Shown here: piece after piece, positions 34,198 to 43,140 of the stretch | How positions within the stretch are numbered: the stretch's first letter is position 1 | How the letters are laid out: the number at the start of each line of letters is the position of its first letter | Source of the DNA: Thermoproteota archaeon | Lineage (GTDB): Archaea; Thermoproteota; Thermoprotei_A; Sulfolobales; Ignisphaeraceae | Direction of reading: 5' to 3' | Assembly (NCBI GenBank): GCA_030550585.1 | Contig: JAUQPB010000003.1 | Span: forward strand, 209,691 to 273,690 | Length of the DNA stretch: 64,000 nt | Position numbers and translations under genes: made by a program | Notes under the pieces: generated by a model | The model's input: the letters and a program-made list of their open reading frames with translations, nothing else | What the model was told of the DNA's origin: nothing | Databases searched by the model: none

Positions 34198-34271
34198 GCC
34201 GCCGTAGCTCAGCTCGGTAGAGCGCCGGCCTCGTAAGCCGGTGGCCGCGGGTTCAAATCCCGCCGGCGGCT
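34198..34271 (+). tRNA. tRNA-Thr(CGT)
   Basis: Acceptor GCCGCCG (34198-34204) pairs with CGGCGGC (34264-34270), discriminator T at 34271, as expected for archaeal Thr. The anticodon stem CCGGC/GCCGG encloses CTCGTAA, giving anticodon CGT. The T-arm is GCGGG-TTCAAAT-CCCGC. No intron and no encoded CCA. Its D-arm shares GTAGCTCAGC with tRNA-Met. Confidence 0.95.
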
Positions 34272-34381
34272 CCACACCTAAAACAACATTGTGATCCGAA
34301 TTGCAACGTAGTTTGCCAGCTCATCACTAAGGTGAGGAGAAACCACCTACTTTGTGTTTTAAATCGAGCAAATTAGACGTT

Positions 34382-35449
34382 TTATACTCCGAAGAACCTA
34401 AGCCTTCTAGCTCTAGGTCTTAGAGCCATCACTGTCCAGTTCCAATCATCTTTTGTTACCACTTGTGTTAGTGCTACGTATAGTTTTTCGTTGTCTGAAT
34501 CCATAGATCCTAAAAATGATGTGAGGATTTGCGGCCCTCTAGATAGCCTCACTGAATCTACTACAGATAGTCTGTCACTTGATAGCATATATGCATCGTT
34601 ATCGGATACCACAACTATGTTTGGGCCTATGGGTGTAGAGGGGTTCTGGGTTGAGTAGACCTTCACCCCGGGAATCGATGTTATGGTTGTTAGCACCTCT
34701 CCTTCCCTGCTCAGTTTTGCTATTGCACTTCTACTAACAGCATAGATGTTGCCTTCTGGGTTTATGGCCAAGCCTGTTATCGAGCCCTTGATATTGGTTC
34801 TAACGATTTTTATGAGCTCTAGATCTCTATTTAAAAATATTAGGAGCCAGTTCATAGCACCTTCGCTCTTGTCGAAGCCTCCAACAACAAATCTGTTGGT
34901 GTTTCTGTTGAATGCTATTGTGTATGCCCCTGCCTCTCTCCCCTCTCTACCCATCGAAAAGCTCTTATAAACTGAAAGCGTGTCGGGCAACACCATAGCT
35001 ATGTATGCAGCTGTGGAGCCTTGGGGTGTGAGGGTGGTTCCAGCAATGTATATGTATCTATCGATTGCTATAGCTGAGAAAGGCACTAGATAGGGCTTGT
35101 CTATATCGGTTCTTCTAACTAGGTTCAAGTTTCTATCGAATTCGAGTATGCTCCAAAAACTGTCGGAGACGCCGAAAGCGTATATATGGCCTCCTAAAGA
35201 GGTGCAGGAGATTAGAGATGCTATGTTGTAGCTCTTTTCATCTGCCCACCTAGCGAGGGGGGTTCCATCTATAGCGTTGTAAGATTCTATTCTATACCTT
35301 TTCTTTCCATAGCCGTGGAGCTCATCAAATCCAACAGCATACACATTACCCTCGGCAAAACACACACTGTGAACACCATCTCTATAGCCACTAGCACTAC
35401 TCATTCTACTCCACACAATATCCAAAAGCAACACCAATAACCAAAACAA
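34382..35449 (-). CDS. Exported beta-propeller-like protein
   Basis: 355 residues beginning with a hydrophobic segment (LFWLLVLLLDIVW), followed by repeated beta-strand blocks of the type GNVYAVGFD, GGHIYAFGVS, RYIYIAGTT, NRFVVGGFD and GNIYAVSRS, about 45-50 residues apart. That is the spacing of propeller blades, probably six or seven. It is probably anchored outside the cell, possibly binding glycans or proteins. The start TTG 35449 is uncertain, because the frame is open for about 20 codons upstream with no other start codon. It follows the PMT-like gene on the same strand with 40 bases between. Confidence 0.6.
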   Translation of the reverse strand: MFWLLVLLLDIVWSRMSSASGYRDGVHSVCFAEGNVYAVGFDELHGYGKKRYRIESYNAIDGTPLARWADEKSYNIASLISCTSLGGHIYAFGVSDSFWSILEFDRNLNLVRRTDIDKPYLVPFSAIAIDRYIYIAGTTLTPQGSTAAYIAMVLPDTLSVYKSFSMGREGREAGAYTIAFNRNTNRFVVGGFDKSEGAMNWLLIFLNRDLELIKIVRTNIKGSITGLAINPEGNIYAVSRSAIAKLSREGEVLTTITSIPGVKVYSTQNPSTPIGPNIVVVSDNDAYMLSSDRLSVVDSVRLSRGPQILTSFLGSMDSDNEKLYVALTQVVTKDDWNWTVMALRPRARRLRFFGV

Positions 35450-35489
35450 GGTTCCAGCTAATATGCTTTTAGAATTATATTCAGCTATT

Positions 35490-36683
35490 TTATCTAATAA
35501 AAACGACTTTAAATGGGATAAGATTGAATACCGTTGCCAAAAAGACAGAAGCTTGTATCAAAGCTAAGACAATGGCTACAAACCTGAATCTGCGACCAGA
35601 TAACCCTTGCAGTGCGAGGCATAGGTTTAGGTATAGATATGGGAGAACATTGATGTAGTACCAGTCGAGGGGCCCAGCAACAATATTCAGTAGCGAGAGC
35701 CAAGACATTAGAACAACAGTATATAGAAACTTGCTACTGTTGCTACCCATTAAAACTTTGTATGTGTTGTATAGCAGAGCTGGGAACAGCAAATACCAAA
35801 GCACTGATCCACCACCTACAAAAACATCTATGTAGAGCCCTCTTTCAGGCAAGAAGACGTTGCTTATGGGAACCACACTGCTCCCCACTATAGACACAAT
35901 CAAGTTGATGCTCCCAAGCTGCCTCCACACCTCGACCCTGGCAAGAAGCTTCATAAAACCTATCACAGCTATTGCAGGCGAGAAGCCGTGCCTCCAAGAC
36001 ATATACCTATACATCTCAATATGGTGGACTATAATGGTGCTCCAGCCAAGCCGAAGATCAGCAACATATGTAGATAGATAGACAGCCAATGCAATAAGCA
36101 GGTATCTAACAGCCTCCCTCCACCTCCTCTCAAAAACAAGCAGAGCCAACACCCCGAGAAGAACCGGAGCAGAGCTAAACTTGCTGGCAACAGCCAAACC
36201 CATGAAAACAGCTGATAAACCGAGTCGCCCACAAGCATAGAGATAGAGAGCCGAGACAGCCATAAAAACGGCTATGGGATCCAACAACAAAAACCTGTGG
36301 GTATTGAAATAGATTGTGTCGAAAACGAGAAGAAGACCGGCGATAAAACCGGGAAGGGAATAGCCGTAGACCCTGGCAAACAAGTAGATGAGAAAACCAG
36401 TGAAAACACCAAGCAAAAGAAAGGCATGGCGCCCAACACCAAACAAACTCAGAAAACCAATCAAATACTTAGCAAAAGGAGGGTGCTCAAAATTACACTG
36501 AATAGGAGCAACACCACCAACATACTCCAAACCACAAGAAATGTAAACCTCCTCATCCAAGTACCTAGCAAAATTCGAAGAAGCCGAAGAAACATAGTAA
36601 GCAACAAAATAGAGAATGCAAGAAAGCACAAAGGTTATGAGACTAGATGAAGACTGAGAAAAAAAAATATTCGTTTTCCTCAA
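35490..36683 (-). CDS. PMT-like GT-C membrane glycosyltransferase
   Basis: 397 residues, about 10 membrane segments. The first external loop has YLDEEVYISCG with the catalytic-type acidic pair, then CNFEHPPFAKYLIG, the same EHPP-x-AKY motif as the protein encoded at 8897. A second motif, FLLLDPIAVFMAVSALYLYA, also matches PMT-family proteins. It would transfer sugar from a polyprenyl phosphate on the outer face. It lies just downstream of the pilin gene (start 36683, pilin stop 36716) on the same strand, so glycosylation of pilins or other surface proteins is a reasonable inference. Confidence 0.85.
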   Translation of the reverse strand: MRKTNIFFSQSSSSLITFVLSCILYFVAYYVSSASSNFARYLDEEVYISCGLEYVGGVAPIQCNFEHPPFAKYLIGFLSLFGVGRHAFLLLGVFTGFLIYLFARVYGYSLPGFIAGLLLVFDTIYFNTHRFLLLDPIAVFMAVSALYLYACGRLGLSAVFMGLAVASKFSSAPVLLGVLALLVFERRWREAVRYLLIALAVYLSTYVADLRLGWSTIIVHHIEMYRYMSWRHGFSPAIAVIGFMKLLARVEVWRQLGSINLIVSIVGSSVVPISNVFLPERGLYIDVFVGGGSVLWYLLFPALLYNTYKVLMGSNSSKFLYTVVLMSWLSLLNIVAGPLDWYYINVLPYLYLNLCLALQGLSGRRFRFVAIVLALIQASVFLATVFNLIPFKVVFIR

Positions 36684-36715
36684 GCTTGATAACCCTACTA
36701 TAGATAGGAGCTACC

Positions 36716-37135
36716 CTACTTAGCCTGGACAGTGGCAGATATCACATTGCCTGCTTTGGTGTATACCTTTACCTGGTAGTTGGTGCCAGCAACAACATTA
36801 GCATTAAATGATAGGGTCAGTGTTGTTTCTTGTCCTGGCGTAATAGTTGTTTCAGTAGTAGCAGCTCCAAATGTTGTTATTGTAGTGACACCGACTATCT
36901 CTACCTTGTATATTACCGCTGATGCAGATCCCTCGTTCTTAACATGGAGATATAACACCTTATTACTAGCATTTATGTAGCTGTCTGGGTACACCCTAAC
37001 AGACTCTGTTGCTCCCATTGTGCCCCACCAGCCCATTATCCACCCTATCACTCCAATGGCTATCACTAGTGTTACTGCTACCAATATTACTACTGCTATT
37101 ATTGGCTCAATACCTTTGTACAGCCTGCTTTTCAT
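36716..37135 (-). CDS. Type IV pilin-like protein
   Basis: 139 residues with a class III signal peptide: MKSRLYKG followed by IEPIIAVVILVAVTLVIAIG, where prepilin peptidase (PibD) would cleave after Gly. The mature protein starts with the hydrophobic assembly helix and continues with a beta-rich Thr/Val domain, as in archaeal pilins and archaellins. A separate promoter is likely, as 113 bases separate it from the gene upstream and contain A+T-rich DNA including TTTATAT. It is the probable major pilin of the adjacent pilus operon. Confidence 0.82.
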   Translation of the reverse strand: MKSRLYKGIEPIIAVVILVAVTLVIAIGVIGWIMGWWGTMGATESVRVYPDSYINASNKVLYLHVKNEGSASAVIYKVEIVGVTTITTFGAATTETTITPGQETTLTLSFNANVVAGTNYQVKVYTKAGNVISATVQAK

Positions 37136-37247
37136 GGGTTTCCAGCACCTACAAATTTCTACTATTTAAAGGTATATAAAGTTTTTTGTTACACAATTAA
37201 ATAAAACTTTAACATAATTTTTTGTGGCTATAGCTTTTCATATCCGT

Positions 37248-37646
37248 TTATACTTTGACTATTTTCTCTATTACTGGGTATACTGTTCCTGATTTTAGGT
37301 ATAGCCTTATGGTATAGGCTGTTCCAGAGCTGTACTGTTTGCTTAGCTTTATGGTTATCTCTTTTTGTTCTCCTGGTTTTATGGTTATTGCTGGGCTACA
37401 GCCTATGGTCTCTATTCCATGTATCTCCACTTTGTATATTTCTGCTGTTTCCTCTCCCTCGTTTATAGCTACTATTTTCAGCCACCAGCTGCTGTTTTCG
37501 TCTTGGTATATGCTTGCCTCTGTTATTCTAAGTATTTCTGGTTTCCACGTCATTGAGTTGTATGTTGTTATAATCCATGTTGTAGCTGTAGCTGCTAGGG
37601 TTATTGCCACGGCGAGGAGTATTATTATGGCGAAAAATCTGTTCAT
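37248..37646 (-). CDS. Pilin-like protein, minor
   Basis: 132 residues with an N-terminal hydrophobic helix (FFAIIILLAVAITLAATATT) after a very short basic start (MNR), then a beta domain (VAINEGEETAEIYKVEIHGI) resembling that of the pilin at 36716. There is no clear Lys-Gly cleavage site, so processing is uncertain. It starts 1 base after the stop of the TadC/FlaJ-like gene, so it is translationally coupled to the pilus machinery and is probably a minor pilin. Confidence 0.75.
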   Translation of the reverse strand: MNRFFAIIILLAVAITLAATATTWIITTYNSMTWKPEILRITEASIYQDENSSWWLKIVAINEGEETAEIYKVEIHGIETIGCSPAITIKPGEQKEITIKLSKQYSSGTAYTIRLYLKSGTVYPVIEKIVKV

Positions 37647-37647
37647 G

Positions 37648-39483
37648 TCACATACCTATATAGGCAAAGGTTGTTGCCAAGGCTGCGAGTGATACGGCTG
37701 TGAGTGCTGCTGCGTGTATGAATCCTGCTGCTGTGGTTGATTGCGATGCTTTTCCGGCTATCAATCCCATTATGAATGAGTTCACCATGCTCCCCATGGA
37801 CAGGACTAGTATGAGTGGTGTTGCTGTGGCTATCGGTATTTTGGCTATGGACAGCAACATGTATAGAATTATCATAGGTATAGATGCTAGAAGTATGGCT
37901 CCGAAGTAGGGTAGGAACAGCTGTGATCTCATCCTCCTTCTTGTCTCCTCCTCCAACTCGCCTAGAGTCTGGGTAAACCTAGCCAAAGCGTCTATAACCT
38001 CGGGCGAGCCCCCACCAACAATTGTTGAGTCCACCAAGAACCTCAGAGATGCTATGACAAACCACTCCTTGACTCCTCTAAGCGCCTTTCTAATAGCCTC
38101 CTCAAGACTAAAACCTATGCTGAGTGCCGCTGCCGCTCTCTCCACAACAGGTGTCAAATTCCTGTAGTTCCTAGACGATACAAGCACTATACACTTCTCT
38201 GGGCTTAGACCAGTCTTCCTAATCTCGCTAATATCCCTCAGAAAATCTGCTGTGGATCTAACCAAACCCTTATGCGTCTTAACCACAGACCTATATTTTA
38301 TGGCGGGGGGTATAGACACTGTTAGAAATGCTGCTGCAGTAGCGTAGACAAGAGATTTAACCCCTTGGGGGTCTATCACACCACCCAACACACTGATCCC
38401 GCCGGTGACGATAAGAACCAGTACAAATGCTGCAATCGATATTGGTAGCCATGCCAATAGTGTTAGATACACCTCGTTATACCTGATAGGGGTTCTAGGC
38501 TGGTTCACATGTATAGCCCACATTATAGCAAAGCCCATGAGGGGCAAAACAAAGAAGTTGTAGAGTGCTGGAACAGTAACATCTATATTCATAGATGTTA
38601 ACCCCTCTGGCGTTCTAGCTGCTTGTGCAGCTGATATAGCTGTATTAACTACGAAGAAGATGAACAGCGTTATGGAGACAACTATGCCAAATATGATGTA
38701 TAGCTCTAGAAATGTTGCCAATCTATTGAGAATATTCCTAACCTCGTTCATTCTCGATTCAATTAATTCCCTTGTTCTAATCTCTAGATAGTGTAGAACA
38801 TCTCCACCACTTCTCAAAGTGGTTGTATAGCCAAGCATTATGTCTCTGAATCTCGTGCTCGGATGGTCCGATGCCACCTTCTCCAACGCTGTTATCGGGT
38901 CATCGCCAAACATCTTAATTCTTGTGATAACCATTTGGGCCTCTCTTCTAATAGCTTTGAAAACCCTCAACTGGCTAACCCTCTCAACAACCTTTTCAAG
39001 ACCATAGCCTCCTCTGACCATTGTTGCCACATAAGCCATGAAGAAGGGCAGTTCATTCTCTGTCTCCACTTTTCTCATAGTCATAGCTACATAGGGATGT
39101 GCGAGTCTAACGACAAACACCATTATTGGTATTGTAACGCATATCACAATCCCTATTATCATCTGTACAACGCTTAGTCTAATGGTAAACATAGTAACAA
39201 TGAATCCTATAACAACAAAAACAGCTGATAGAACTAACATTGCCATGGTCTCTGCTCCATACTTTATTGGGTGGATATGCAAACCAGCTCTAGAGAATAG
39301 CCTATCAAACTCAAATGTTTTAGCTAGAGCCCTACCCGGGGACTCGAAGAATGATAAAGAAAAAGCTGTGAAAACATCTCTAACTGTTACCACAGGGCGT
39401 TGAGCAGTTTTTAGAGGTCTTGTAGATGTTGCTGCTTTCTTCTCTTTCTCCTCTTTCTTTCTCTTAAAGAATCCCAATCTCAT
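37648..39483 (-). CDS. Type IV pilus membrane platform protein (TadC/FlaJ-like)
   Basis: 611 residues with two tandem T2SF-type domains, each followed by membrane helices. This is the archaeal platform protein that couples the ATPase to pilin assembly. GLEKVVERVSQLRVFKAIRR and GLSPEKCIVLVSSRNY mark the two cytoplasmic domains. ATG 39483 overlaps the ATPase stop as ATGA, showing translational coupling. The open frame upstream of that ATG lies within the ATPase gene and is not used. A basic N-terminus (GFFKRKKEEKEKK) precedes the first domain. Confidence 0.9.
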   Translation of the reverse strand: MRLGFFKRKKEEKEKKAATSTRPLKTAQRPVVTVRDVFTAFSLSFFESPGRALAKTFEFDRLFSRAGLHIHPIKYGAETMAMLVLSAVFVVIGFIVTMFTIRLSVVQMIIGIVICVTIPIMVFVVRLAHPYVAMTMRKVETENELPFFMAYVATMVRGGYGLEKVVERVSQLRVFKAIRREAQMVITRIKMFGDDPITALEKVASDHPSTRFRDIMLGYTTTLRSGGDVLHYLEIRTRELIESRMNEVRNILNRLATFLELYIIFGIVVSITLFIFFVVNTAISAAQAARTPEGLTSMNIDVTVPALYNFFVLPLMGFAIMWAIHVNQPRTPIRYNEVYLTLLAWLPISIAAFVLVLIVTGGISVLGGVIDPQGVKSLVYATAAAFLTVSIPPAIKYRSVVKTHKGLVRSTADFLRDISEIRKTGLSPEKCIVLVSSRNYRNLTPVVERAAAALSIGFSLEEAIRKALRGVKEWFVIASLRFLVDSTIVGGGSPEVIDALARFTQTLGELEEETRRRMRSQLFLPYFGAILLASIPMIILYMLLSIAKIPIATATPLILVLSMGSMVNSFIMGLIAGKASQSTTAAGFIHAAALTAVSLAALATTFAYIGM

Positions 39484-41123
39484 GCCAGTCCAACCTCCTT
39501 TAGAACAGACTTGGGCTCCACATAGTATCTGTAGACATAGGTTGAAACTGATCTGTAATCGCTTAAACCTCTTTTTGCTAGCCACAGCAACACTTGTTTT
39601 CTCCTCTCCACCTCTTCTATTAGTTCGTTCTTTGATATTCCGGTCAACTCTCTTATCTTGTCTATTACAATGCTTTTACTGAGATCTATAGCAAATGTGT
39701 CTTCGGCTGGGTTCCACCTCGCTATCTCTACATAGTTTTCATAGTCTTTCACCTCCCACAAATTCGTTATTCTTCTAGCTGGTCTTGGCCTACCCTTCTC
39801 ATCTCTTATCTGAACCCTTCTTATCACCATGGCTATATTCACTAGCGGTATGTATGAGGGTGGTATATTCATTGGTGGTGAGGTAAGCCTCTTTACAGCA
39901 GCATCTATGTTCTCAGCGTGGAGCGTTGTCATACCGCTGTGTCCAGTTGCAATGGCTTGGAAAAGAACATATGCCTCTTCGCCTCTAACCTCGCCTACAA
40001 CAATGACATCTGGCCTATATCTAAGCGATAGCTTCACCAAGTGGAACAAAGACACCTCTCCAACACCGCTACCAATATATGATGGTCTTGAGACAAGCTG
40101 AACCCAGTTCTCGTGGGGTAGTCTAAGCTCTGGTGTATCCTCTATGGTCACTATCTTGTAGGTGGGTCTGAGGAGCGTTGCTAGGGCATTCAACGTCGAT
40201 GTTTTGCCTGCACCAGTCACACCAAGAATTAGCGTCGTCATTTTGTAGTCCATGGCAAGCCAGAAATAGGCTGCCATGTCAGGGGAGATCGTTTTGAAGT
40301 TTATCATATCAACTATCGTTATAGGCGATTCGCTGAACTTTCTTATAGTGAAGGTCGAGCCTGCTGTCGACACCTCTTTCCTGAATGTAGCCGCAAGTCT
40401 GTGCCCCCCAGGGAGTATAGCATCTAGAATTGGATATGCAACAGATATGTGTTTACCAGCCATATGAGCAAGCTTAAGTATGTATTCGTCGAGTTCCCCC
40501 TCTGATGCAAACTCTATGTTTGTTGGTAGAGACTCGTATTTTCTGTGCCAAACATACACAGGTTTCTTCGGGCCATTACACGATATATCCTCTATGTATC
40601 TATCCCTGAATATAGGGTCTAAAATGCCATAGCCAACAATATCCCTGTCAACATAGTACATGATCTTGCTCCACGAAAGCCCAGGTGTTCTCGTGAACTT
40701 TATTTGAAACTCCTTTATAATCCTCCTAGCTATCCTCCTTATCTCGCTAGCAACATCAACATCCAACTTTGCAATAGGTTTCAACTCCCACACTATGTGA
40801 TCTCTTATCTCCTTGTATATCTTCTCCTCTTCAGGTGTTAGCGAAACCTCCTGCACCTCATATATGAGCTTCCCCTCTGGGTCTTCAACAATGTTTATAT
40901 ATGCATAGGGCTCGTATATAGGATATGTATCGACAACCTTGTAACCGGGTCTAATACTATATAGTGTATGCGAATATCGCGATTCTGATTTAGGTAGCTC
41001 CCTAGTCTCTTCAGCGCTCTCCAAACGCTCCTCCTCTACTTTGCTTTCTTTTTTAGACTTGCCAAAAATTCCGCTGAAGCTCCATAAGCGTTTTGATTCC
41101 CTGTTTCTACTTATTATTATCAC
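39480..41123 (-). CDS. Type IV pilus/secretion ATPase (GspE/VirB11 family)
   Basis: 547-residue hexameric ATPase that powers pilus assembly. The N-terminal domain is followed by Walker A GVTGAGKTST, the Asp box VTIEDTPELRLP, Walker B DVIVVGEVRGEEAYVLFQAI and the His box GHSGMTTLHAENIDAAVKRL. A long charged N-terminal extension (residues 10-60) precedes the conserved part. It is the first gene of a minus-strand operon with the platform protein and the minor pilin. Archaeal adhesive-pilus and archaellum ATPases belong to this family; lack of other archaellum genes favours a pilus. Confidence 0.93.
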   Translation of the reverse strand: MIIISRNRESKRLWSFSGIFGKSKKESKVEEERLESAEETRELPKSESRYSHTLYSIRPGYKVVDTYPIYEPYAYINIVEDPEGKLIYEVQEVSLTPEEEKIYKEIRDHIVWELKPIAKLDVDVASEIRRIARRIIKEFQIKFTRTPGLSWSKIMYYVDRDIVGYGILDPIFRDRYIEDISCNGPKKPVYVWHRKYESLPTNIEFASEGELDEYILKLAHMAGKHISVAYPILDAILPGGHRLAATFRKEVSTAGSTFTIRKFSESPITIVDMINFKTISPDMAAYFWLAMDYKMTTLILGVTGAGKTSTLNALATLLRPTYKIVTIEDTPELRLPHENWVQLVSRPSYIGSGVGEVSLFHLVKLSLRYRPDVIVVGEVRGEEAYVLFQAIATGHSGMTTLHAENIDAAVKRLTSPPMNIPPSYIPLVNIAMVIRRVQIRDEKGRPRPARRITNLWEVKDYENYVEIARWNPAEDTFAIDLSKSIVIDKIRELTGISKNELIEEVERRKQVLLWLAKRGLSDYRSVSTYVYRYYVEPKSVLKEVGLA

Positions 41124-41439
41124 TTCTCTCTACCTAACACTAAAACTTGTAAATAAAGATTTAAATAATTTTGAGAAACCATCACCAAGTGGTAGTTAAG
41201 ATTCGGGGGTATAGTTTCTAGACAGTTCTGTAATTAGATGTGCCAAAGATAGTTCACATAGCTAGAATTGCTTAACCAAAAAGCTGTGCGGAGATAATTA
41301 AAGTAATGGCTATTCCAGCTACCTATTGCTAAGAGTTGTTGATAGCGCAACAATGGCAAAAGAAATAGAATTTGCAGAGATGGAGGTTAGCAAGTGTGTT
41401 ATGCAGATCTGGGCTACAGTATTTGAGCCTGCTATAGCC
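41124..41439 (+). other. Spacer without gene
   Basis: About 315 bases between the pilus ATPase start and the IS left end. It contains the likely operon promoter (AAAGATTTAAATAATT near 41156 on the opposite strand). I find no protein or RNA gene in it. Confidence 0.5.
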
Positions 41440-41514
41440 GTAGCAAAATTTATATGACTGCATATAAAAGCATATGCTCTTCGTGGCTTAGCTTATGTCT
41501 CCATTTGATTGTTT

Positions 41515-41670
41515 TTAATCGCTTTCTTCTATTACCACTACCTTAACCTTCTTTCCGTGTAGTTTTGATAGCTTTTCTTGGTATTCTTTTGGTGGGTATA
41601 TCAGGTATTTCCTCATGGTTTTAACAATCTTTGCTTCAAACACATATATAGAGACCATCACTTTCACCAT
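41515..41670 (-). CDS. Small AbrB-like protein inside the IS
   Basis: About 51 residues. The C-terminal part (KYLIYPPKEYQEKLSKLHGK followed by VKVVVIEE) resembles a SpoVT/AbrB-type swapped-hairpin DNA-binding fold. A TATA-like TTTATAAG on the minus strand near 41695 favours starting at ATG 41670 (MVKVMVSI) over the GTG/ATG at 41706. It is divergent from tnpB with 63 bases between. It may regulate tnpB or act as an antitoxin-like partner; this is inference from position only. Confidence 0.55.
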   Translation of the reverse strand: MVKVMVSIYVFEAKIVKTMRKYLIYPPKEYQEKLSKLHGKKVKVVVIEESD

Positions 41671-41687
41671 ATAGGTAATAGAGTGTA

Positions 41688-41702
41688 AAAACTTATAAAT
41701 TT
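41688..41702 (+). promoter_or_regulatory. Bidirectional TATA region between the IS genes
   Basis: ACTTATAAATTT reads as a TATA box on both strands (AAATTTATAAGT on the minus strand). It is about 35-45 bases upstream of ATG 41734 and 20-30 bases upstream of ATG 41670, so it could drive both genes. Confidence 0.45.
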
Positions 41703-41733
41703 GCACTCTGAATAACTAATGTTGTGAGTTCCG

Positions 41734-42963
41734 ATGAAGGCGTTTATCCACCTAGGCTGTAGGTGGATGCCTGAGGGTGCATACTACAAAGCCTTTAAGG
41801 CTGAGGCAGAGGTTGTCGAAGGGAATGCTAGCGACTTGCTGTGGGATTTAACGATATATAGGTATGCTTTGCAAAAGGTTGTAGACGCTCTATGGGATTT
41901 AGATGGGCTTCCGAAGAAGAGTCAGCTACACCAAATGTTCTACCCAGTGCTCAGAGAATATGGCTTTAGAGCGCATGTGGCTAGAAATATCTACAGCTAT
42001 GCACTAGCCTTGGTCAAAGCCGCTAAAAACAGCAATGGCGACAAGCCAAAGATTAAAAGATTGTCTGCTAGACTAGACCACCAGGATGCAAGAGTTGAGC
42101 TAGACAAAGGAGTTGTCAAAGTTGTTTTGAGAAACAAGCAATATACTCTTAGATTAAAGCATAGGAGAGAGTACATCGAGAGGTTTAGGAATTTAAAGTG
42201 GAAAGAGGTTCACGTAAAGTACGAGAATAAGAAAGTCTTTGTTAGCATAGTCTTCGAGGTTAGGTACAATCCATATGTTCCAAAAGGCTTAACAGCAGTT
42301 GATGTGAATCTGAGAACTGTTACAACATTCGACGGCTCTGAAACTAGAAGATATAGAACAAGATTTGTCGAGGCATTGAGCAAGAAGGCTAGAGCTGAAG
42401 AGATACAGAAGAGATATTCTAAGAGGTGGAGATACAATGAGAAGACTCTGAATAGAGTCAGAGCTCTACATAGAAAAGCTAGAAACATCATAACCGATTT
42501 CTGCTGGAAACTAGCAAAGGAGGTTGTAGCTAAAGCGTATAGACAAAAGCATGCTATTGCCTTGGAAGACCTAGAGTACTTGAGGAACTCTATTAATGGC
42601 AAAAGCAGCGGTGTTAGGTGGAGGCTAACACTATTTGCCTATAGAAAGCTTCAACATACTATTATAGCCAAGTCAATTGAGTACAACGTCCCAGTAGTTG
42701 TTGTAGACCCAAGAAACACGTCATCGATTTGCCCAAGATGCGGCTCTAAGCTAATCTACGTGAGCAGGCTAGCAATCTGCAGGAAATGCGAGTTCAAAAG
42801 AGACAGGGATTTTGTTGGAGCAATAAACATCTACTTACGGGGGATGTGGGGAAGCATCGGGTCTTCCCCAAACGGGGGTGGAATGAAGAATGAAACCCGA
42901 CAAACCACCCCAAACAGAAATGAGCCGATGACCACTTATATAAAATCATATACAAGCATATAA
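41734..42963 (+). CDS. tnpB: TnpB RNA-guided nuclease
   Basis: 409 residues, intact. The RuvC catalytic acids are all present: Asp190 in LTAVDVNLRTV, Glu278 in IALEDLEYLR and Asp359 in FKRDRDFVGAINIY. The zinc ribbon is CPRCGSKLIY...CRKCEFKRD. TnpB proteins are RNA-guided DNA endonucleases, ancestors of Cas12, that use an omega RNA transcribed from the 3' end of their own gene. ATG 41734 starts the protein; the frame runs through the candidate omega RNA into the right end of the element (stop 42961-42963). Confidence 0.93.
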   Translation: MKAFIHLGCRWMPEGAYYKAFKAEAEVVEGNASDLLWDLTIYRYALQKVVDALWDLDGLPKKSQLHQMFYPVLREYGFRAHVARNIYSYALALVKAAKNSNGDKPKIKRLSARLDHQDARVELDKGVVKVVLRNKQYTLRLKHRREYIERFRNLKWKEVHVKYENKKVFVSIVFEVRYNPYVPKGLTAVDVNLRTVTTFDGSETRRYRTRFVEALSKKARAEEIQKRYSKRWRYNEKTLNRVRALHRKARNIITDFCWKLAKEVVAKAYRQKHAIALEDLEYLRNSINGKSSGVRWRLTLFAYRKLQHTIIAKSIEYNVPVVVVDPRNTSSICPRCGSKLIYVSRLAICRKCEFKRDRDFVGAINIYLRGMWGSIGSSPNGGGMKNETRQTTPNRNEPMTTYIKSYTSI

Positions 42964-42975
42964 AGAGGTGAACCC
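42836..42975 (+). ncRNA. Candidate omega RNA (reRNA) scaffold
   Basis: The 3' end of tnpB folds well. Stem 1 pairs TGGGGAAG (42847-42854) with CTTCCCCA (42863-42870), 8 bp. Stem 2 pairs GGGGTGG (42875-42881) with CCACCCC (42905-42911), 7 bp. The loop of stem 1 holds CGGGT (42858-42862), complementary to ACCCG (42895-42899) in the loop of stem 2, so a 5-bp loop-loop pseudoknot is possible. Position at the tnpB 3' end, ending at the IS right end, matches characterised omega RNAs. The guide would begin after about 42975. Confidence 0.62.
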
Positions 42976-43140
42976 AAGCTGGTGCCTAGGTTTTTCTATC
43001 CACAATTTTGTTAGATTATGTATTAAATGGTTATGCACATGTTTTATGAGAGAACTATTGCTATTAATGAGGTTTGTGAGGAGAGGGATTACCCTTGTAT
43101 ATTGAATTAAAAAATTGATTTGCTTCTTTTATCTCTATCA

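Larger units (their letters stand above)
41440..42975 (+). mobile_element. IS605-family element with tnpB, no tnpA
   Basis: An IS1341-type element. The left end is marked by the hairpin-forming GCATATAAAAGCATATGC at 41460-41477. The right end is fixed by comparison with the dead copy at 27301-27360, because homology stops at GGTGAACCC (42967-42975) in both. It carries a small AbrB-like gene on the minus strand and an intact tnpB on the plus strand. No TnpA transposase is present, so movement would need one in trans. The left boundary is approximate. Confidence 0.75.

Noticed and set aside
34300..34335. Minus-strand GTGATGA near 34322 as a C/D sRNA
   Set aside because: The following 40 bases lack a D or D' box.
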